Shown here one piece after another: positions 1 to 10,789 of a DNA stretch of 64,000 nt; position 1 is the stretch's first letter; every line of letters begins with the position of its first letter. The DNA is taken from the NCBI GenBank assembly GCA_963575745.1, contig CAUYUJ010016305.1, positions 147,001 to 211,000 on the forward strand. Reading direction: 5' to 3'. This DNA is from Prorocentrum cordatum. Lineage: Eukaryota > Sar > Dinophyceae > Prorocentrales > Prorocentraceae. The translations under genes and the position numbers were made by a program. A model generated the notes under the pieces. That model made no database searches. It was not told the origin of the DNA and saw only the letters and a program-made list of their open reading frames with translations.

Positions 1-3000
1 GGTCTACCCTTGTCGACGGCGGAGAGATTGCTCAAGAAGCTGAAGAGCACGACCGGCTCCATCAAGTACAAGGATTGCGTTGGCGACGCGCTCGGGGATC
101 CAGAAGACCACGTAGACGACGGACGGCCCGAGGACATGGACATGGACGCTACAGGCGTGGACACTGATGGTAAGGTGGAGGCGCCAGTCGAGGAGCATGC
201 TCATCGTGACGAAAGGACGAGGAGCAGCGAAGAAGCCGAACCAGCCGAGCGCGAGGTGAAGGAGGAGCAGCCGCAGTCAGCGGCGGCCGAGTCTCGACCC
301 GAAACCGATCTACCGGAAGCCGATGGCGGGCGAGAACCTCATCTCGAGGCTTCAAGCCAAGAGAAAGAGGAGGACGCTAAACCGGAGGCCATAGTGGAGA
401 AGCGGAAGATGGACGACAGGGACGAGTTACTGGAGAGCATTAATGCGGCAAGACGGCTCGACGGGCTCAAACCGTTGGCTAAGAGACCAAGGATAACACC
501 GATGGAGACGGAGAACATCAAGACGGACACCGGCGACGACGAGCTGCTACTGCTGTACGAGGACGAGGAGATGATCTACCTCACGAACGCGGCGAAGCGC
601 GACGCGGTGGTGGAGGCCAGGCTCACGCCAGACGAGAAGGTTCAGTTCGACGAGGCCAAGACCAAGGCATTGCTACCCTGGATCGAGAACCAGGCATGGC
701 AGGCGGTGAACGAGGCGACGGCGGGAGCTGGCGAAGTGTGTCCGATGAGGTTTCTGCTGAAGTGGAAGATGAAGGACGGAGTTCGAGAGGCAAATGCGCG
801 AGTGATTCTTCAGGGATTTCACTTGGAGGAGGTGACGAGCACTAACGTGGAGAAGGCAAGCCCTACTCTGACGAGGCTCGCGAGGTACCTCATCCTGCTC
901 ATCTTGTGCCAGCAGTCGTGGAAGATGGTGGCAGCTGACGTGAAGAGCGCATTCCTCCAGGCCAAAGACATTCGTGAGCAGGGAGTGCGCATTTTCAGCA
1001 GACCGACGAAGGACATCCGAAGGAGGTTGGCGAAGATGATGGGCCTAAAGGACGACGAGATATTGCAGATGCTCAAGCCAGCTTTCGGAGATGTTCGCGC
1101 TCCCAGGCAGTGGAATCAGACGATCACGGAGGCCATGATCGACATCGGATTTCTTCAACACCAGCTGGATCGATGCTGTTTTCTGTCGTACCGCATCGCG
1201 GCCGACGGTGACGACCCCTTTCTGGTGTGGAGCGCAGACGACGGCCAGAGCTACGTACTGGACGGTATTTTGGGTTTACATGTGGACGACTTCATCGGTG
1301 GCGGCGAGAACTTGGAGTGCGAGGCCGACCTGTCCGACAAGCAGGCCTACGAGGGCACGTTCCTAGACAGGGTGCAGACTCTCAGCAGGCGCTTTAAGTT
1401 CGGCAAGTGGGAGTTTCAGAACGGTATCGTTTTCTGTGGTATGGAGACCACGCAGTCGCAGTCAAGGAACGAGATAGAGGTCAAGGCCGAGCAGTACATC
1501 CACAAGGTGAAGCCGATTAGCATCGAGAAGGTACGCCGCCAGCACCCGGGCGATTTGTGTACGCCGAAGGAGATCAGCCAGCTACGAGGACTTAATGGAG
1601 CTATGCAGTGGCCGGCATCTCAGTGTATGGTGCAGGCGGCGGCGACAGTTTCTTTTGCCCAAGGTGACGTGAGCAAAGCTACGGTTGGAAGTTTGCTGGA
1701 GGCCAACAAGTCATTGCGGTTCCTGAAGGCGAGTGGCGACGTGGGCATCCGTATTCGTTACGTGTCCAAGTGGGAGCAGCTACGACTTGGAGTGTATTGG
1801 GACGCTTCATGGGCAACAAGACTTAACGGCGAGTCGCAAGGAGGCTACATGATCTTCGCGATCGAGGACGACAGGATCGACGACGGCCAGGCCACGTTTT
1901 TGGTTATCATCGATTGGACGAGCAAGAAATTGGTTCGCATTTGCAGGAGTTCTCTGGCCGGGGAGGCTCAGGCGGCGGCCAACGCGGTGGACGCTCTGGA
2001 GTTTGCGAAGACGATGCTGACCACAATGCTCTACCCCAACATGCAGCTGACGGGGCCGGACATGCTGCAGGTGCTAGGGCGAAGCCCGTGTATCACGGAC
2101 TGCAAGGCGCTCTACGACGCAGCAAATTCTCAGGCGCCAGCCGGTGGCCTGACGGAGCGCAGGACGGGCATCGAGATCATGCAAGTGAACGAGAAGATGA
2201 AGGAGTTCGGCGGAGTGTGGAGATGGACGAATACACATCAGCAGATGGCGGACGGGCTGACTAAGTTGCAGGTACGGCAGCAGTTCGTGGAGAAGCTGAG
2301 GAGAATGACACACGCGCTGAAGTACGACGCAACGTTCACTGCAGGCAAGAAGGTCAGCCAGCAAGAGCGTAACAAGAACGAGCAGGAGCTAAACGACGCG
2401 GCGGCCGACTTCGACGAGGCGAATGCGGTGGACCAGACACCAGATGAAGTGCCAGCGCGAGAGATGGTCAAAGCGACGAGGGCAGGTACCAGGACAGCAC
2501 AGAGGCTCGCGGCGCTGGTGGCGACAACGGCGGTTACGACGACAAAAGCGGAGGAGACCTGCCCAAACCTGGACATCAACGAGACGCAGTGGATCTACGT
2601 GACCGTGCTCACGATGTTGCTGGTTTTGATGGTGCTGGTTTGCGGCTGTTGTTTGTGTGTGACGTGCTACATCAAACGGGCGAATGAGCGAGTCTGGAAA
2701 ACAAAGAACGAGGAGATGAAACGCTGTTTGAGAGACACGCCAGCATCATGCGGAGACGACAACGCCGAGTACATACAGATGAAGACGGATATGAGTGAGC
2801 AAGCCGATGAGATCGAGCGCTTGAAGGAGAAGAACGAAGGGCAACGGAGAAAGATCGAAGAAAGAGCCAAGCAGATAGTCGACATGCAGCCAGACATGGA
2901 GAAGCTGATGACGGATTTCGAGCAGCGCGGCAAGAGCTTGGCGGCATACGAAGAGAAGTTGATGAAGACCGAGAAGCTACTGCAGGACGCCAACGAGGAG

Positions 3001-3285
3001 CTTAGACTGTGCTACAAAAGGCTGACGACGCTGAACGGTTCGAACGACAAGTTGGAGCGGCAGCTGAATAACACGAAGAACGAGCTACGGCAGATGACGC
3101 TGAGGGCTCGAGACGTTCCGGAGCCCAAACGGATGAGATCGGCGAACACTCAGTCACAGTGTACGTATCGACGAGATCTAGCCACGCCGAGGTTTCAGGT
3201 GATACAGTCGATTCACGAGCCTACGGTGACCACGACGGACGAGTTCACGGCGGGTTCACCATCGACAGGCTCGAGCGGTTCATGA
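1..3285 (+). CDS. Copia-type retrotransposon polyprotein, 3' part (RT-RNase H-membrane segment-coiled coil)
   Basis: This is the reverse transcriptase and RNase H part of a Ty1/Copia (RVT_2) retrotransposon, which would copy element RNA into DNA. The frame is open from base 1, so the 5' end (gag, protease, integrase) lies outside the window. Counting residues from nt 10: an acidic, charged linker at 1-190; the RT entry region with FLLKWKMKDG and RVILQGF at about 247-274; AADVKSAFLQ near 315; the catalytic LHVDDF at about 423; and RNase H with WDASW (about 597), GEAQA, TDCKALYD and ADGLTK (about 750). After RNase H the same frame continues through a hydrophobic stretch (about 861-888, WIYVTVLTMLLVLMVLV) into some 150 residues of heptad-like charged sequence, then TGA at 3283. 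The catalytic residues look intact and there is no frameshift over 3.3 kb, so this copy may be young. Copia assignment is firm; the role of the C-terminal extension is unknown. Confidence 0.9.
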   Translation, partial: GLPLSTAERLLKKLKSTTGSIKYKDCVGDALGDPEDHVDDGRPEDMDMDATGVDTDGKVEAPVEEHAHRDERTRSSEEAEPAEREVKEEQPQSAAAESRPETDLPEADGGREPHLEASSQEKEEDAKPEAIVEKRKMDDRDELLESINAARRLDGLKPLAKRPRITPMETENIKTDTGDDELLLLYEDEEMIYLTNAAKRDAVVEARLTPDEKVQFDEAKTKALLPWIENQAWQAVNEATAGAGEVCPMRFLLKWKMKDGVREANARVILQGFHLEEVTSTNVEKASPTLTRLARYLILLILCQQSWKMVAADVKSAFLQAKDIREQGVRIFSRPTKDIRRRLAKMMGLKDDEILQMLKPAFGDVRAPRQWNQTITEAMIDIGFLQHQLDRCCFLSYRIAADGDDPFLVWSADDGQSYVLDGILGLHVDDFIGGGENLECEADLSDKQAYEGTFLDRVQTLSRRFKFGKWEFQNGIVFCGMETTQSQSRNEIEVKAEQYIHKVKPISIEKVRRQHPGDLCTPKEISQLRGLNGAMQWPASQCMVQAAATVSFAQGDVSKATVGSLLEANKSLRFLKASGDVGIRIRYVSKWEQLRLGVYWDASWATRLNGESQGGYMIFAIEDDRIDDGQATFLVIIDWTSKKLVRICRSSLAGEAQAAANAVDALEFAKTMLTTMLYPNMQLTGPDMLQVLGRSPCITDCKALYDAANSQAPAGGLTERRTGIEIMQVNEKMKEFGGVWRWTNTHQQMADGLTKLQVRQQFVEKLRRMTHALKYDATFTAGKKVSQQERNKNEQELNDAAADFDEANAVDQTPDEVPAREMVKATRAGTRTAQRLAALVATTAVTTTKAEETCPNLDINETQWIYVTVLTMLLVLMVLVCGCCLCVTCYIKRANERVWKTKNEEMKRCLRDTPASCGDDNAEYIQMKTDMSEQADEIERLKEKNEGQRRKIEERAKQIVDMQPDMEKLMTDFEQRGKSLAAYEEKLMKTEKLLQDANEELRLCYKRLTTLNGSNDKLERQLNNTKNELRQMTLRARDVPEPKRMRSANTQSQCTYRRDLATPRFQVIQSIHEPTVTTTDEFTAGSPSTGSSGS

Positions 3286-3975
3286 ACGGCGTGGTGATGG
3301 TCATCGTATGTGGGACCTACGATATTCAGGAGACCAGGGCACATCTCTCGACTCTGTAGTTGAAGCGGTGCAGGTTTTCTGATTTTTTTTGAGTTGATTT
3401 AGGTATGGCAGCGCGTGTGTGATGTGGTATACTGAGGAATCGGGGCTTAAAAGCCTCTTTTCTTTCCCCTGTGTCAATGGCACAGATTCTGTTCCAATGT
3501 AGTAGCTATGCATGATGTAATGATTGCTAGCATGCACGTGTGTGTGTGTTGCTTGCTTGCTTGCGGTACATACTTGCGTGTAGGTGTGCGCGCGCCCGCT
3601 GCCTGTTTTGACTCAAACTGTTTCGTAGGGGCCCCTGAGCTGATATTAACTACGAGCGGATCTTATCGATCACAATCTATTCAATTTCATATTCGGTTTG
3701 GAACTTCGTGTGTTCAGACTTCGGTGGTTCTGTTGAGTGCTACCGACATACAGGAAGGGGCGCACGCCCCAAAACGCTAATAGCCAGGCCGGGGGGCACA
3801 ACTAAAAAGTAATATTTCAAATCAAATTATGATTCGTTAGTGTTTTTGCCCTCGAGGGCTGTGCGCGCTTGAGTTCAGAAATCGTAATTTTATGGTGGAA
3901 AGGCTTTGCCTCTTTCGCCGTTGTGGAGTGGTTGATGCACGATGAACGCCACGTGCGAAACATGTTTGCGGGGAG
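3286..3975. other. Region after Copia ORF; possible 3' LTR, nothing else recognised
   Basis: An LTR would be expected here, but the matching 5' LTR is outside the window, so its limits cannot be set. The stretch is less GC-rich than its surroundings and has a short (GCTT)n run near 3553. No convincing coding sequence was seen. Confidence 0.4.
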
Positions 3976-3979
3976 GTGC

Positions 3980-4590
3980 GTTTGACACGACGCAGTACTC
4001 CTATCGACCGTCTGTGGGTGCGAATCATGTCGGAAACGGGGGCACGGGTGCGTGAAAGGTTTACCTACGGGATACGGCGGTACTACACATAGATCCGGAG
4101 GACGGCCGGCACATCGAAGTGGTCGCAGCTGGACTGCCAGGGGCAAGCGTCCCACTTGCAATCGATGCGACCATGGTCTCCCCACTGCATGCGGACGGTA
4201 CCCCATGGGTATACGCAGATTCAACACCGGGGGTCGCTCTGGCCCGGGCGGACCGGACCAAAAATACCACTTACCCGGAGCTCGTTGACAATCCAATGCT
4301 ACTTTTGGTAATCGCGGCGATGGAAACCGGTGGCAAGCTGCACACCTCGGCGTCGGAATGGCTGGAAAAAAACAGGTTTCGCTCGAGCTCGTTCTGAGCC
4401 GCGTCCCCTTCGGAAGTCGGCCGCTCGGGCATGGCGGACCCGCTGGGTGACAATGATTTCTGTGGCGGGCCAAACTGCCTTGGCATCGACCTTGGTGGAC
4501 CATGGGGTGGGCCAGGTCGACGCCCTGGACGGCAGTGAGCCCCTACCCGTCGATATCTGGCTCGACGGGCCGTCGGGGCAAGCTGGGTGA
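3980..4590 (+). pseudogene. C-terminal fragment of LINE-type retroelement protein
   Basis: Only the region downstream of the RT domain survives. The first frame reads DTAVLHIDPEDGRHIEVVAA, then IDATMVSPLHADGTPWVYAD and YPELVDNPMLLLVIAAMETG, up to a stop at 4397. A second frame then gives RTRWVTMISVAGQTALASTL (about 4434-4500). This last part matches in position and pattern the RWWGLLGTTLQRSVAHAVL end of the larger LINE copy at 36520-36590. At least two frameshifts are needed to read through. It is followed by the same TCC-rich 3' tail as the other copies. I take it as a 5'-truncated LINE insertion, the usual outcome of target-primed reverse transcription, from a subfamily different from the two larger copies. 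Confidence 0.65.
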
Positions 4591-4595
4591 GTGAG

Positions 4596-4780
4596 GGTGC
4601 CCTTCCCCCCTCCCCCCTCCTCCTCCTCCTCCTCTTCCTCCTCCTCCTCCTCCTCCTCCTCCTCCTCCTTCGCTGCTTGCCCGCGCTCTGGTGCCAGGCA
4701 GGTGTTTCACCCAATTCTGGTTTCCAGGATGGCACTTGGAAATGTGCGTGCGCTGCGGGTAAACAAATAGTTTCATTCCC
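4596..4780 (+). repeat. LINE-family 3' tail: TCC tract plus conserved sequence
   Basis: A TCC tract (about 4616-4668) is followed by TTCGCTGCTT, CTCTGGTG, GGTGTTTCACC, CAGGATGGCACTT and GTGCGTGCGCTGCG. The same ordered blocks occur at 36700-36890 after the second LINE copy, and a more diverged version on the minus strand near 16310-16420 after the first. It is therefore the shared 3' untranslated tail of this family. Confidence 0.75.
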
Positions 4781-5105
4781 GGTTGATCGCGTAGTTGGTT
4801 TTGTTATTGTTCGTATCCATCACGATCCACCCAGCAATAGTACACAGGCGAAATGTTTTGATCAAGGAAGTGCGGGAGCATTCCGTGTAACTCGTGGGTC
4901 AGCCTGGGCACGCCCGGGAGTGAATGTACATTCGCGGTCCTTGCCGAAACAGGCAGGGCGCAAAAGAATGATGAGGAGGCGGGGGAGGAGGAGGTCGGGG
5001 AAGAACACGAGGAGGACGAAGACTAAAACGAAGAAAGGAGGAACGACGGGAACGGCAGGAGGGGGGCGAGCAGAAGTATGATGATCTTGACTGCGCAAAG
5101 CTTTG
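4781..5105. other. No gene recognised
   Basis: Unique sequence passing into a purine-rich, arginine/lysine-coding-like stretch (4960-5080) that grades into the GGA tract. Nothing recognisable. Confidence 0.5.
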
Positions 5106-5196
5106 GGGGGAGGAGGAGGAGGAGGAGGAGGAGGAGGAGGAGGAGGAGGAGGAGGAGGAGGAGGAGGAGGAGGAGGAGGAGGAGGAGGAGGAGGAT
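5106..5196 (+). repeat. (GGA)n microsatellite
   Basis: About 90 bp of nearly pure GGA. It lies just beyond the 3' end of the minus-strand gene at 5402-6128; the second copy of that gene has the same arrangement at 60918-61360. Confidence 0.95.
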
Positions 5197-5401
5197 GCAC
5201 GAGCCTCAGGAGGAGCCGGTGCCGACCCTCCCGCCGCGGGGGGCCTGGTCTCCACCTGAGGAGCCAGACCCCCCGACCGTGAACTGCATGCAGTCGACGG
5301 CTTTCCCCGGAACGGGGGCCCTGCGCCGCGCGGCTGCCTAGGGCCCCCGGCCGCGAGGCCGAGCGCGACGGGCATACCGATGCCGACGCCCAGCTCGCCT
5401 G

Positions 5402-6128
5402 TCACGTGCCCGAGCCGCGACCTGCGCGGGGGCCGTCGTGCGCGGTCAGCATCTCCTCGAAGTTGCTGGCCATTGCGATCAGCACGTCGCGGTCGAACGG
5501 GATCTCGGGCACCTTGGGGGGCCTCGCGCGCGTCGCCAGGCTGCGGACGAGATTCCGAAGCTGCCAGATCTCCAATCCAGCGTGCCTGCTCTTGCCAAAG
5601 TGCTCGCCACCCTTGCCCGTGTTCTTGCCCTTGCCCTCGCGCGAGGCCGCGCTGGATGGCGGGCGGCTCCGCTGCACCAACGGCAGAGCATCAGCCCAGC
5701 TGTCGTCCTCCAGCATCGGCACGGGCGATGGATCGGGAGCCGCAGCGCCCCGCGCGGCACCCTCCGCCGCCCCGCCCCCGTCGTCGACCACCTCCATGTC
5801 GAGCGGCGCCATGTCCGCGGCTGCTCCTCGGCCTCGTCCGCGCGGGCGGCGCCGCCGCCGCGGGGCGGCGGGTGGCGCGGCCGCCTCAGCAGGCGGGGCG
5901 GGAGCAGGCGGCGGCGCCGCCAGCACGGCCACGGCCGTGCGGAGGAGGCCCTCAGCCGCGCGCAGCAGGCGCACCGCGTCGCGGCCGCCTGCGGGGGCGC
6001 GGGCCGCCAGCCCAGCGGCGGCGTGGACCGCGAGGAGCGCGCCGCGCGCGCCCTCGAGCGGTGCCGCGCGGGCAGCCATCGCCGTGCCAGGCGTCGGCGC
6101 GTCGGCGGCGGGGCCAGCAGCGAGCGCG
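5402..6128 (-). CDS. Unknown retroposed gene, copy 1
   Basis: An alanine/arginine-rich protein read from the leader relic at 6129-6141 to a TGA at 5402-5404. Visible blocks are DAVRLLRAAEGLLRTAVAVL (near 5935-5995), an arginine/glycine-rich stretch (RRRRRPRGRGRG, about 5840), MLEDDSWAD, the lysine/glycine-rich REGKGKNTGKGGE, and a C-terminal region with LEIWQLRNLVRSLATRAR and FDRDVLIAMASNFEEM. A paralogue at 61462-62367 keeps all these blocks in the same order. The basic RGRG stretch suggests nucleic-acid binding, for example a gag-like protein, but that is inference; I do not recognise the family. The start codon is uncertain because the frame stays open into the upstream TCC tract. Its leader relic and its paralogue indicate copying through mRNA. 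Confidence 0.55.
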
Positions 6129-6147
6129 CGTGAGCCAAAATGGTACT
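6127..6147 (-). other. Relic of dinoflagellate spliced leader
   Basis: Read on the minus strand, 6141-6129 is CCATTTTGGCTCA, an exact 13-of-13 match to the 3' half of the dinoflagellate spliced leader. The bases on either side are eroded (GTA before, CG after instead of AG). A (TCC)n tract abuts it upstream and the unknown gene follows downstream. Confidence 0.75.
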
Positions 6148-6490
6148 GGAGGAGGAGGAGGAGGAGGAGGAGGAGGAGGAGGAGGAGGAGGAGGAGGAGG
6201 AGGAGGAGGAGGAGGAGGAGGAGGGAGGAGGAGGAGGAGGAGGAGGAGGAGGAGGAGGAGGAGGAGGAGGAGGAGGAGGAGGAGGAGGAGGATTGGAGGA
6301 GGAGGAGGAGGAGGAGGAGGAGGAGGAGGAGGAGGAGGCGGAGGAGGAGGAGGATTGGGCGAGGAAGGAGGAGGAGAGGAGGAGGAGGAGGAGGAGGAGG
6401 AGGAGGAGGAGGAGGAGAAGGAGGAGGAGGAGGAGGAGGAAGAGGAGGAGGAGGAGGAGGAGGAGGAGGAGGAGGAGGAGGAGGAGGACG
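6146..6490 (+). repeat. (GGA)n microsatellite, about 345 bp
   Basis: Almost pure GGA/GAG with a few GATT, GCG and GAA interruptions. It reads as (TCC)n directly upstream of the leader relic of the minus-strand gene. Long frames here (poly-Glu, poly-Gly, poly-Arg) are artefacts. Confidence 0.95.
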
Positions 6491-9400
6491 AGGAGGAACG
6501 TACAACGCGCCCACGCGCGTGCGCGCGAGGTGTGAATTCTGTATCGTCCTCAGCGGTCTGGCAACGAAGGGGCCTGGAAACGAAAGGGTTCTTGGGCGGT
6601 GACCGAATGGATGTTCCAGGTAGCGCGGGGCTGCAGCACGCCAGCCAAGTGGCTCATCGCCAAACGCGCCCACGCGCGCGCGCGCCGGTGCGAGCTTTGA
6701 ATTCTCTGTGATCCACAATAGAAGGGCCGCAATGTTGGCAAGGAAGTTCAAGTGGCCCCCTAGCGGACGACCGATTTGATTTCCGATTTGCCATGGGTTT
6801 GTAGCATGTCGGTGAAGTAGCTCAGCGTGCAACGCGCCCACGCGCGCGCGCGCGCGGGCGCGAGCTGTGCAGTCTGTGTTATCCACAGAAGAAAGGCAGT
6901 CGTGCTGTCCTGGGAACTAAAGTGGCCCTCAGCGGTGACCGATTGGGGATGTAGCATGTCGGCCAAGTGGTTCAGCGCACAAGTCGCCCGCGCGCGCGGG
7001 AGCGAGCCGCCGCTCTGCATTATCCAGAACAGAAGGGCCGCCATGGTGGCTTGGGAGTTCAAGCGGCCCCTTAGTGGTGACCGATTTCTTTTTCCAATTT
7101 AACGTGGGCTTCTGGCATGTCGGCCAATTGTCTCAGCGCACAGCGCGCCCACGCGCGCGCGCGAGCTGTGAGTTCTACCCGCAATAGCAGGGCCGCCATG
7201 CTGGCCTGGGAAATCAAGCGGCCCATTAGCGGTGACCGATTGAATATCCGAGTTAGCTCGAATTTGTAGCATTTTGGACAAGCGGTTCAGCGTACAACAG
7301 GCCCACGCGCGCGCGCGCACGCCCACTTGCGCTCGCGCGCGCGCGAGCTGTGAATTCTGTATCACCAACAATAGAATGGCCGCCATGTTTGCTTAGAAAC
7401 TTAAGTGGCCCCTTAGCAGTAACCGACGGATTTCCAAGTTAGCAAAAGGTCGTAGCATGCCGATTAAGTCGCGCAGCGTACAGAGCGCCCACGCCTGTGC
7501 GCGCAGGCGCGAGCTGTGAACCCTGTATTCTCCGCAATAATGCCGCTACATTGGCTTGTGAACTCAAGTGGCCCCTTAGCGGTGGCCGATAGTATTTTCC
7601 ATGTTTAACATGGGTTTGTAGCATGTCGGCCAAGTTGCCCAGCGTACAAGGCGCCTCGCGCGCGCGCCCGCGCGCGCGCGCGAGTTGTGAATTTTCGTAC
7701 CACCCGCAGTAGAAGGGAGAAGGGCCGCCATGTTGGCCTGCAAACTCAAGTGGCCCCTTTGCGGTGGCTTCCAGCATGTCAGCCAAGTGGCTCAGTGCAC
7801 AACGCCCCCACGCGCGCGCGGGCGCGAGTTGCGAACCCTGGTCCAAAAAAGAAGGGCCGCCGCGTTGGCTTGGAAACCCGGTTGATTTCCAGGTTAGCAC
7901 TGGTTTGTGGCATGTTGGCTAAGTGGTTCAGCGCTCAACGCGCCCACCCGCGCGCGCGCGAGCTGTGACTTCTGGAACACTGGATTACCCATAATAGAAG
8001 GGCCGCCACGATTGCCTGGAATCTGAAGTGCAACCCTATCGTTGGCCGATTCGATTTCCGAGTAACCATGAGTTGGCAGCGTGCCGATTAAGCTGTGCAT
8101 TCTTTATTGCACGCAATAAAGTGGCCGTTATGTTGGCCTGGAAGCATTAGTGGCCCCTTAGCGGTGGCCGATTGGTTTTCCGAATTTACCTAGGGTTGCC
8201 GCATGTCGGCCAAGTTGCTCAGAGTGCAACGCACCCGCGCGCACGCGCGGGCGCGAGTTGTGACCTCTGTATCGCTCACAACAGAAGGGCCGCCGTATTG
8301 GCTTGGAAACTCAAGTGGCCCTCTAGCGATGGCCGACTGGATTTTCAACACAACGTGGGTCTGTAGCATGTCGCACAAGTGGCTCAGCGTAAAGGGCCCA
8401 CGCGCGCGCGAGCAGTGACTTACGAACTATCCACACCAGAAGGGCCGCTATGTTTGCTTGGAAACTAACGTTGCCCGTTGCGGTTGCGGTGAAAGATTGG
8501 ATCTCCTAGCTAACATGTGGTTGTGCCATGTTGGCCAAGTGGCTCAGCGTGCAACGCGCCCGCGCGCGCGGGCGCGAGCTGTGAACTCTGTATCATCCAC
8601 GACAGAGGACCGCCGTGCTGGCTTGACAATTCAAGCGGCCCCGTGGCGGTGTCCGAATGGATTTCCAAGTTAACCTGGGGTTGTAGCATGTCGGCCAAGT
8701 GGCTCAGCGCACAACGCGCGCACACGCGCGCGCGGGCTGTGCATCCTGCACTACCCACAATAAAAGGGCCGCTGTCTCCTGGAAACTCATGTGGCCCCTG
8801 AGCGGTGACCGATTGGAATTCCGAGTTCGCATGGGCTTGTAGCATGTGGCTGAACGTACAACGCGCCCACGCGCGCGCGCCCCCCCCCCGGCGCGTGCGA
8901 GCTCTGAAATCCGTACTACCCGCAATATCGGGCCCGTTATGTTGGCATGGAAACTCAAGTGGCCCCTCCGCAGTAACCGATTGAATTTCCGAGTTAACAT
9001 GGGGGTTGTCGCGCATCGGCCAGGTGGCTCAGCGTACAAGTCGCCCCACGCGCGCGTCAGCTGTGAACTCTGTATTATCCACCGTACAACGGCCACCATG
9101 TTGGCATGGAAAACCGAATTGGCCAATTAACGATGACTGGTTGTATTCCGAGTTAACATGGGCTTGTAGCATGTCGGTCACGGGGCTTAGCGTAAAACGC
9201 GCCCGCGCGCGAGATGTGACTTCTGGACTACCCACATTAGAAAGGGCCGCCATGTTGTGGCCTGGAAACTCAAATGGCCCCTTAGCGGTGACCGATTGGA
9301 TTTCGAAGCTAGCATGAGTTTGTAGCGTGTCGGTTACGTGGCTCGATGTACAAAGCGCCACCGCGCGCGCGCCCGCGCCCGCGCCCGCGCGAGTCGTGAA

Positions 9401-9720
9401 TCTTGCGTTGCCCACAAAAGAAGGGCCGCCGTGTTGGCCTGTGAACGAAGGTGGCCCTGAGAGGTGACCGACTGCATCTCCAAATTGACATGTGGTTGGA
9501 GCATGTCGACCATGTGGCTGAGCGCACAACGCGCCCACGCGCGCGCGGGCGCGAGCTGTGAATTCTGTTGTGCCCACAATAGAAGGGCCGCTATGTTTGC
9601 CTGAAAACTCAAGCGGCCCCTCAGCGGTGGCCGAATGGATTTCCAAATTAACATGGGGTTGTAGCACGTCGGCCAGGTGGCTCAGCGTACTACGCGCGCG
9701 CGTTGGCGCGAGCTGTGTAT
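6491..9720 (+). repeat. Satellite A: about 19-20 diverged units of about 160 bp with CG-alternating cores
   Basis: Each unit carries TTGTAGCATGTCGGCCAAG, then TGGCTCAGCG, an alternating core such as CGCCCACGCGCGCGCGCG, then GAGCTGTGAATTCTGTAT, CCCACAATAGAAGGGCCGCC, ATGTTGGCCTGGAAACTCAA and GTGGCCCCTTAGCGGTGACC. The TGTAGCATGTCGG block recurs near 6812, 6953, 7617, 8198, 8351, 8682, 9163 and 9659, among others, at 130-185 bp intervals. Units are substantially diverged and contain indels, so the array is old. Frames are broken and no protein is encoded. Confidence 0.9.
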
Positions 9721-10024
9721 TCGGCGCGCGGCTGCCGCGGGCCTTTCTGCGTAGGAAATAAACGCAATATGCGAGCGCGGAAATGCAGCCACACGCACTG
9801 TGGCCATGGGCCGCCCACTACGTAGGTAAGCGAACATACGGCTGCAAGGGGCAATGCCGCCGCGCGTTAGGGCGGGACACCATATTATGCGCGAGGGGAA
9901 AACGCCGAGGCCATGTGCGGCCCGTGTTCAGCGCAGCCCGGTCGCCCCGAGCCTGGGGTCTGGCCCGGCAAGCAGCCCTGCCCATCCTGACCGGCACCCA
10001 GCGGGCTGGCCCCTCGCCCACCCA
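9721..10024. other. No gene recognised
   Basis: GC-rich spacer between satellite A and the CCGG minisatellite. Nothing identifiable. Confidence 0.5.
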
Positions 10025-10560
10025 ATAGCTCGGCTGGTGACCGGCCGGTAGCCCGGCCAGTAAGTCCGCGAACGCGGCGGGCAACCCTGCCGGCAACTCC
10101 ACGAACCCGGCCGGTAATTCTACGAACCAGGCCGGTGACCCGGCCCGGCCGGTAACCCGGCTGCTAGCCCGGCTGTTAACTGCGCGCCCGGCCGGTAGCC
10201 CGGCTGTTAGCTCCCCCCGGCTGGTAACCCGGCTGTTAATTCCCAGCCCGGCCGGTAACCCGGCCGGTAGCCCGGCTGGTAGCCCGGCCGGCCCTTAGCT
10301 TGGCCTTGCAGCGCATTCTGTAGCGGAGCTACAACGCCGCTACAGAACGCCGCAGACGGCCGGCCCTTTGCCTGGCCGGCAGCCCGGCTGTAACTCCGCG
10401 CGCCCGGCCGGTAGCCTGGCTGTAAACTCCCGCGCGCCCGGCTGGTAACTCCGCGCACCCGGCCGGTAATTCTGCGATTTTGGTTGATAACCTGGCTGGG
10501 AATTCGGCGAAACCGGCCGGTAATTGCGCGAGATCGGCCGGTGGCCCGGCTGGAAATTTT
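10025..10560 (+). repeat. CCCGGCCGGTAA minisatellite
   Basis: Short units built on CCCGGC(C/T)GGTA(A/G), often joined by CTCCGCG or TTCTGCG spacers, repeat irregularly for about 500 bp. A less regular part at 10290-10380 includes the small inverted pair GTAGCGGAGCTAC. Confidence 0.85.
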
Positions 10561-10789
10561 GCGCGCGCGGCGGGCCCCGCAGCCGGGAATGTCGCGGGTT
10601 AACCGCAGGAGGTCCCCCCCCCCGCCCCCCCGATTTCCTTGGGACGAAAACAAGGCCCCGATGCCCCTGGCCCGCCCCCCGTGGATTCTTTTCCCGTGAT
10701 TAGCCGTTTGGGCGAAATCCTCTTCGCGTTTGCACCCGTGGCCCACTATTGGTCGTCCGTTGGTCACAGCAAACCGCGGCAGCCGGCGC

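Noticed and set aside
5402-6886. Poly-Glu, poly-Gly, poly-Ser and poly-Leu frames in GGA tracts (here and at 45654, 60727, 61228, 62021)
   Set aside because: Translations of GGA/TCC repeats. Only the non-repeat minus-strand part at 5402-6128 was kept.
6800-9720. GTAGC...TGGCTCAG in satellite A units, resembling the spliced leader
   Set aside because: The two halves match but are separated by extra bases in every unit and the central CATTTT is missing. Likely chance resemblance.
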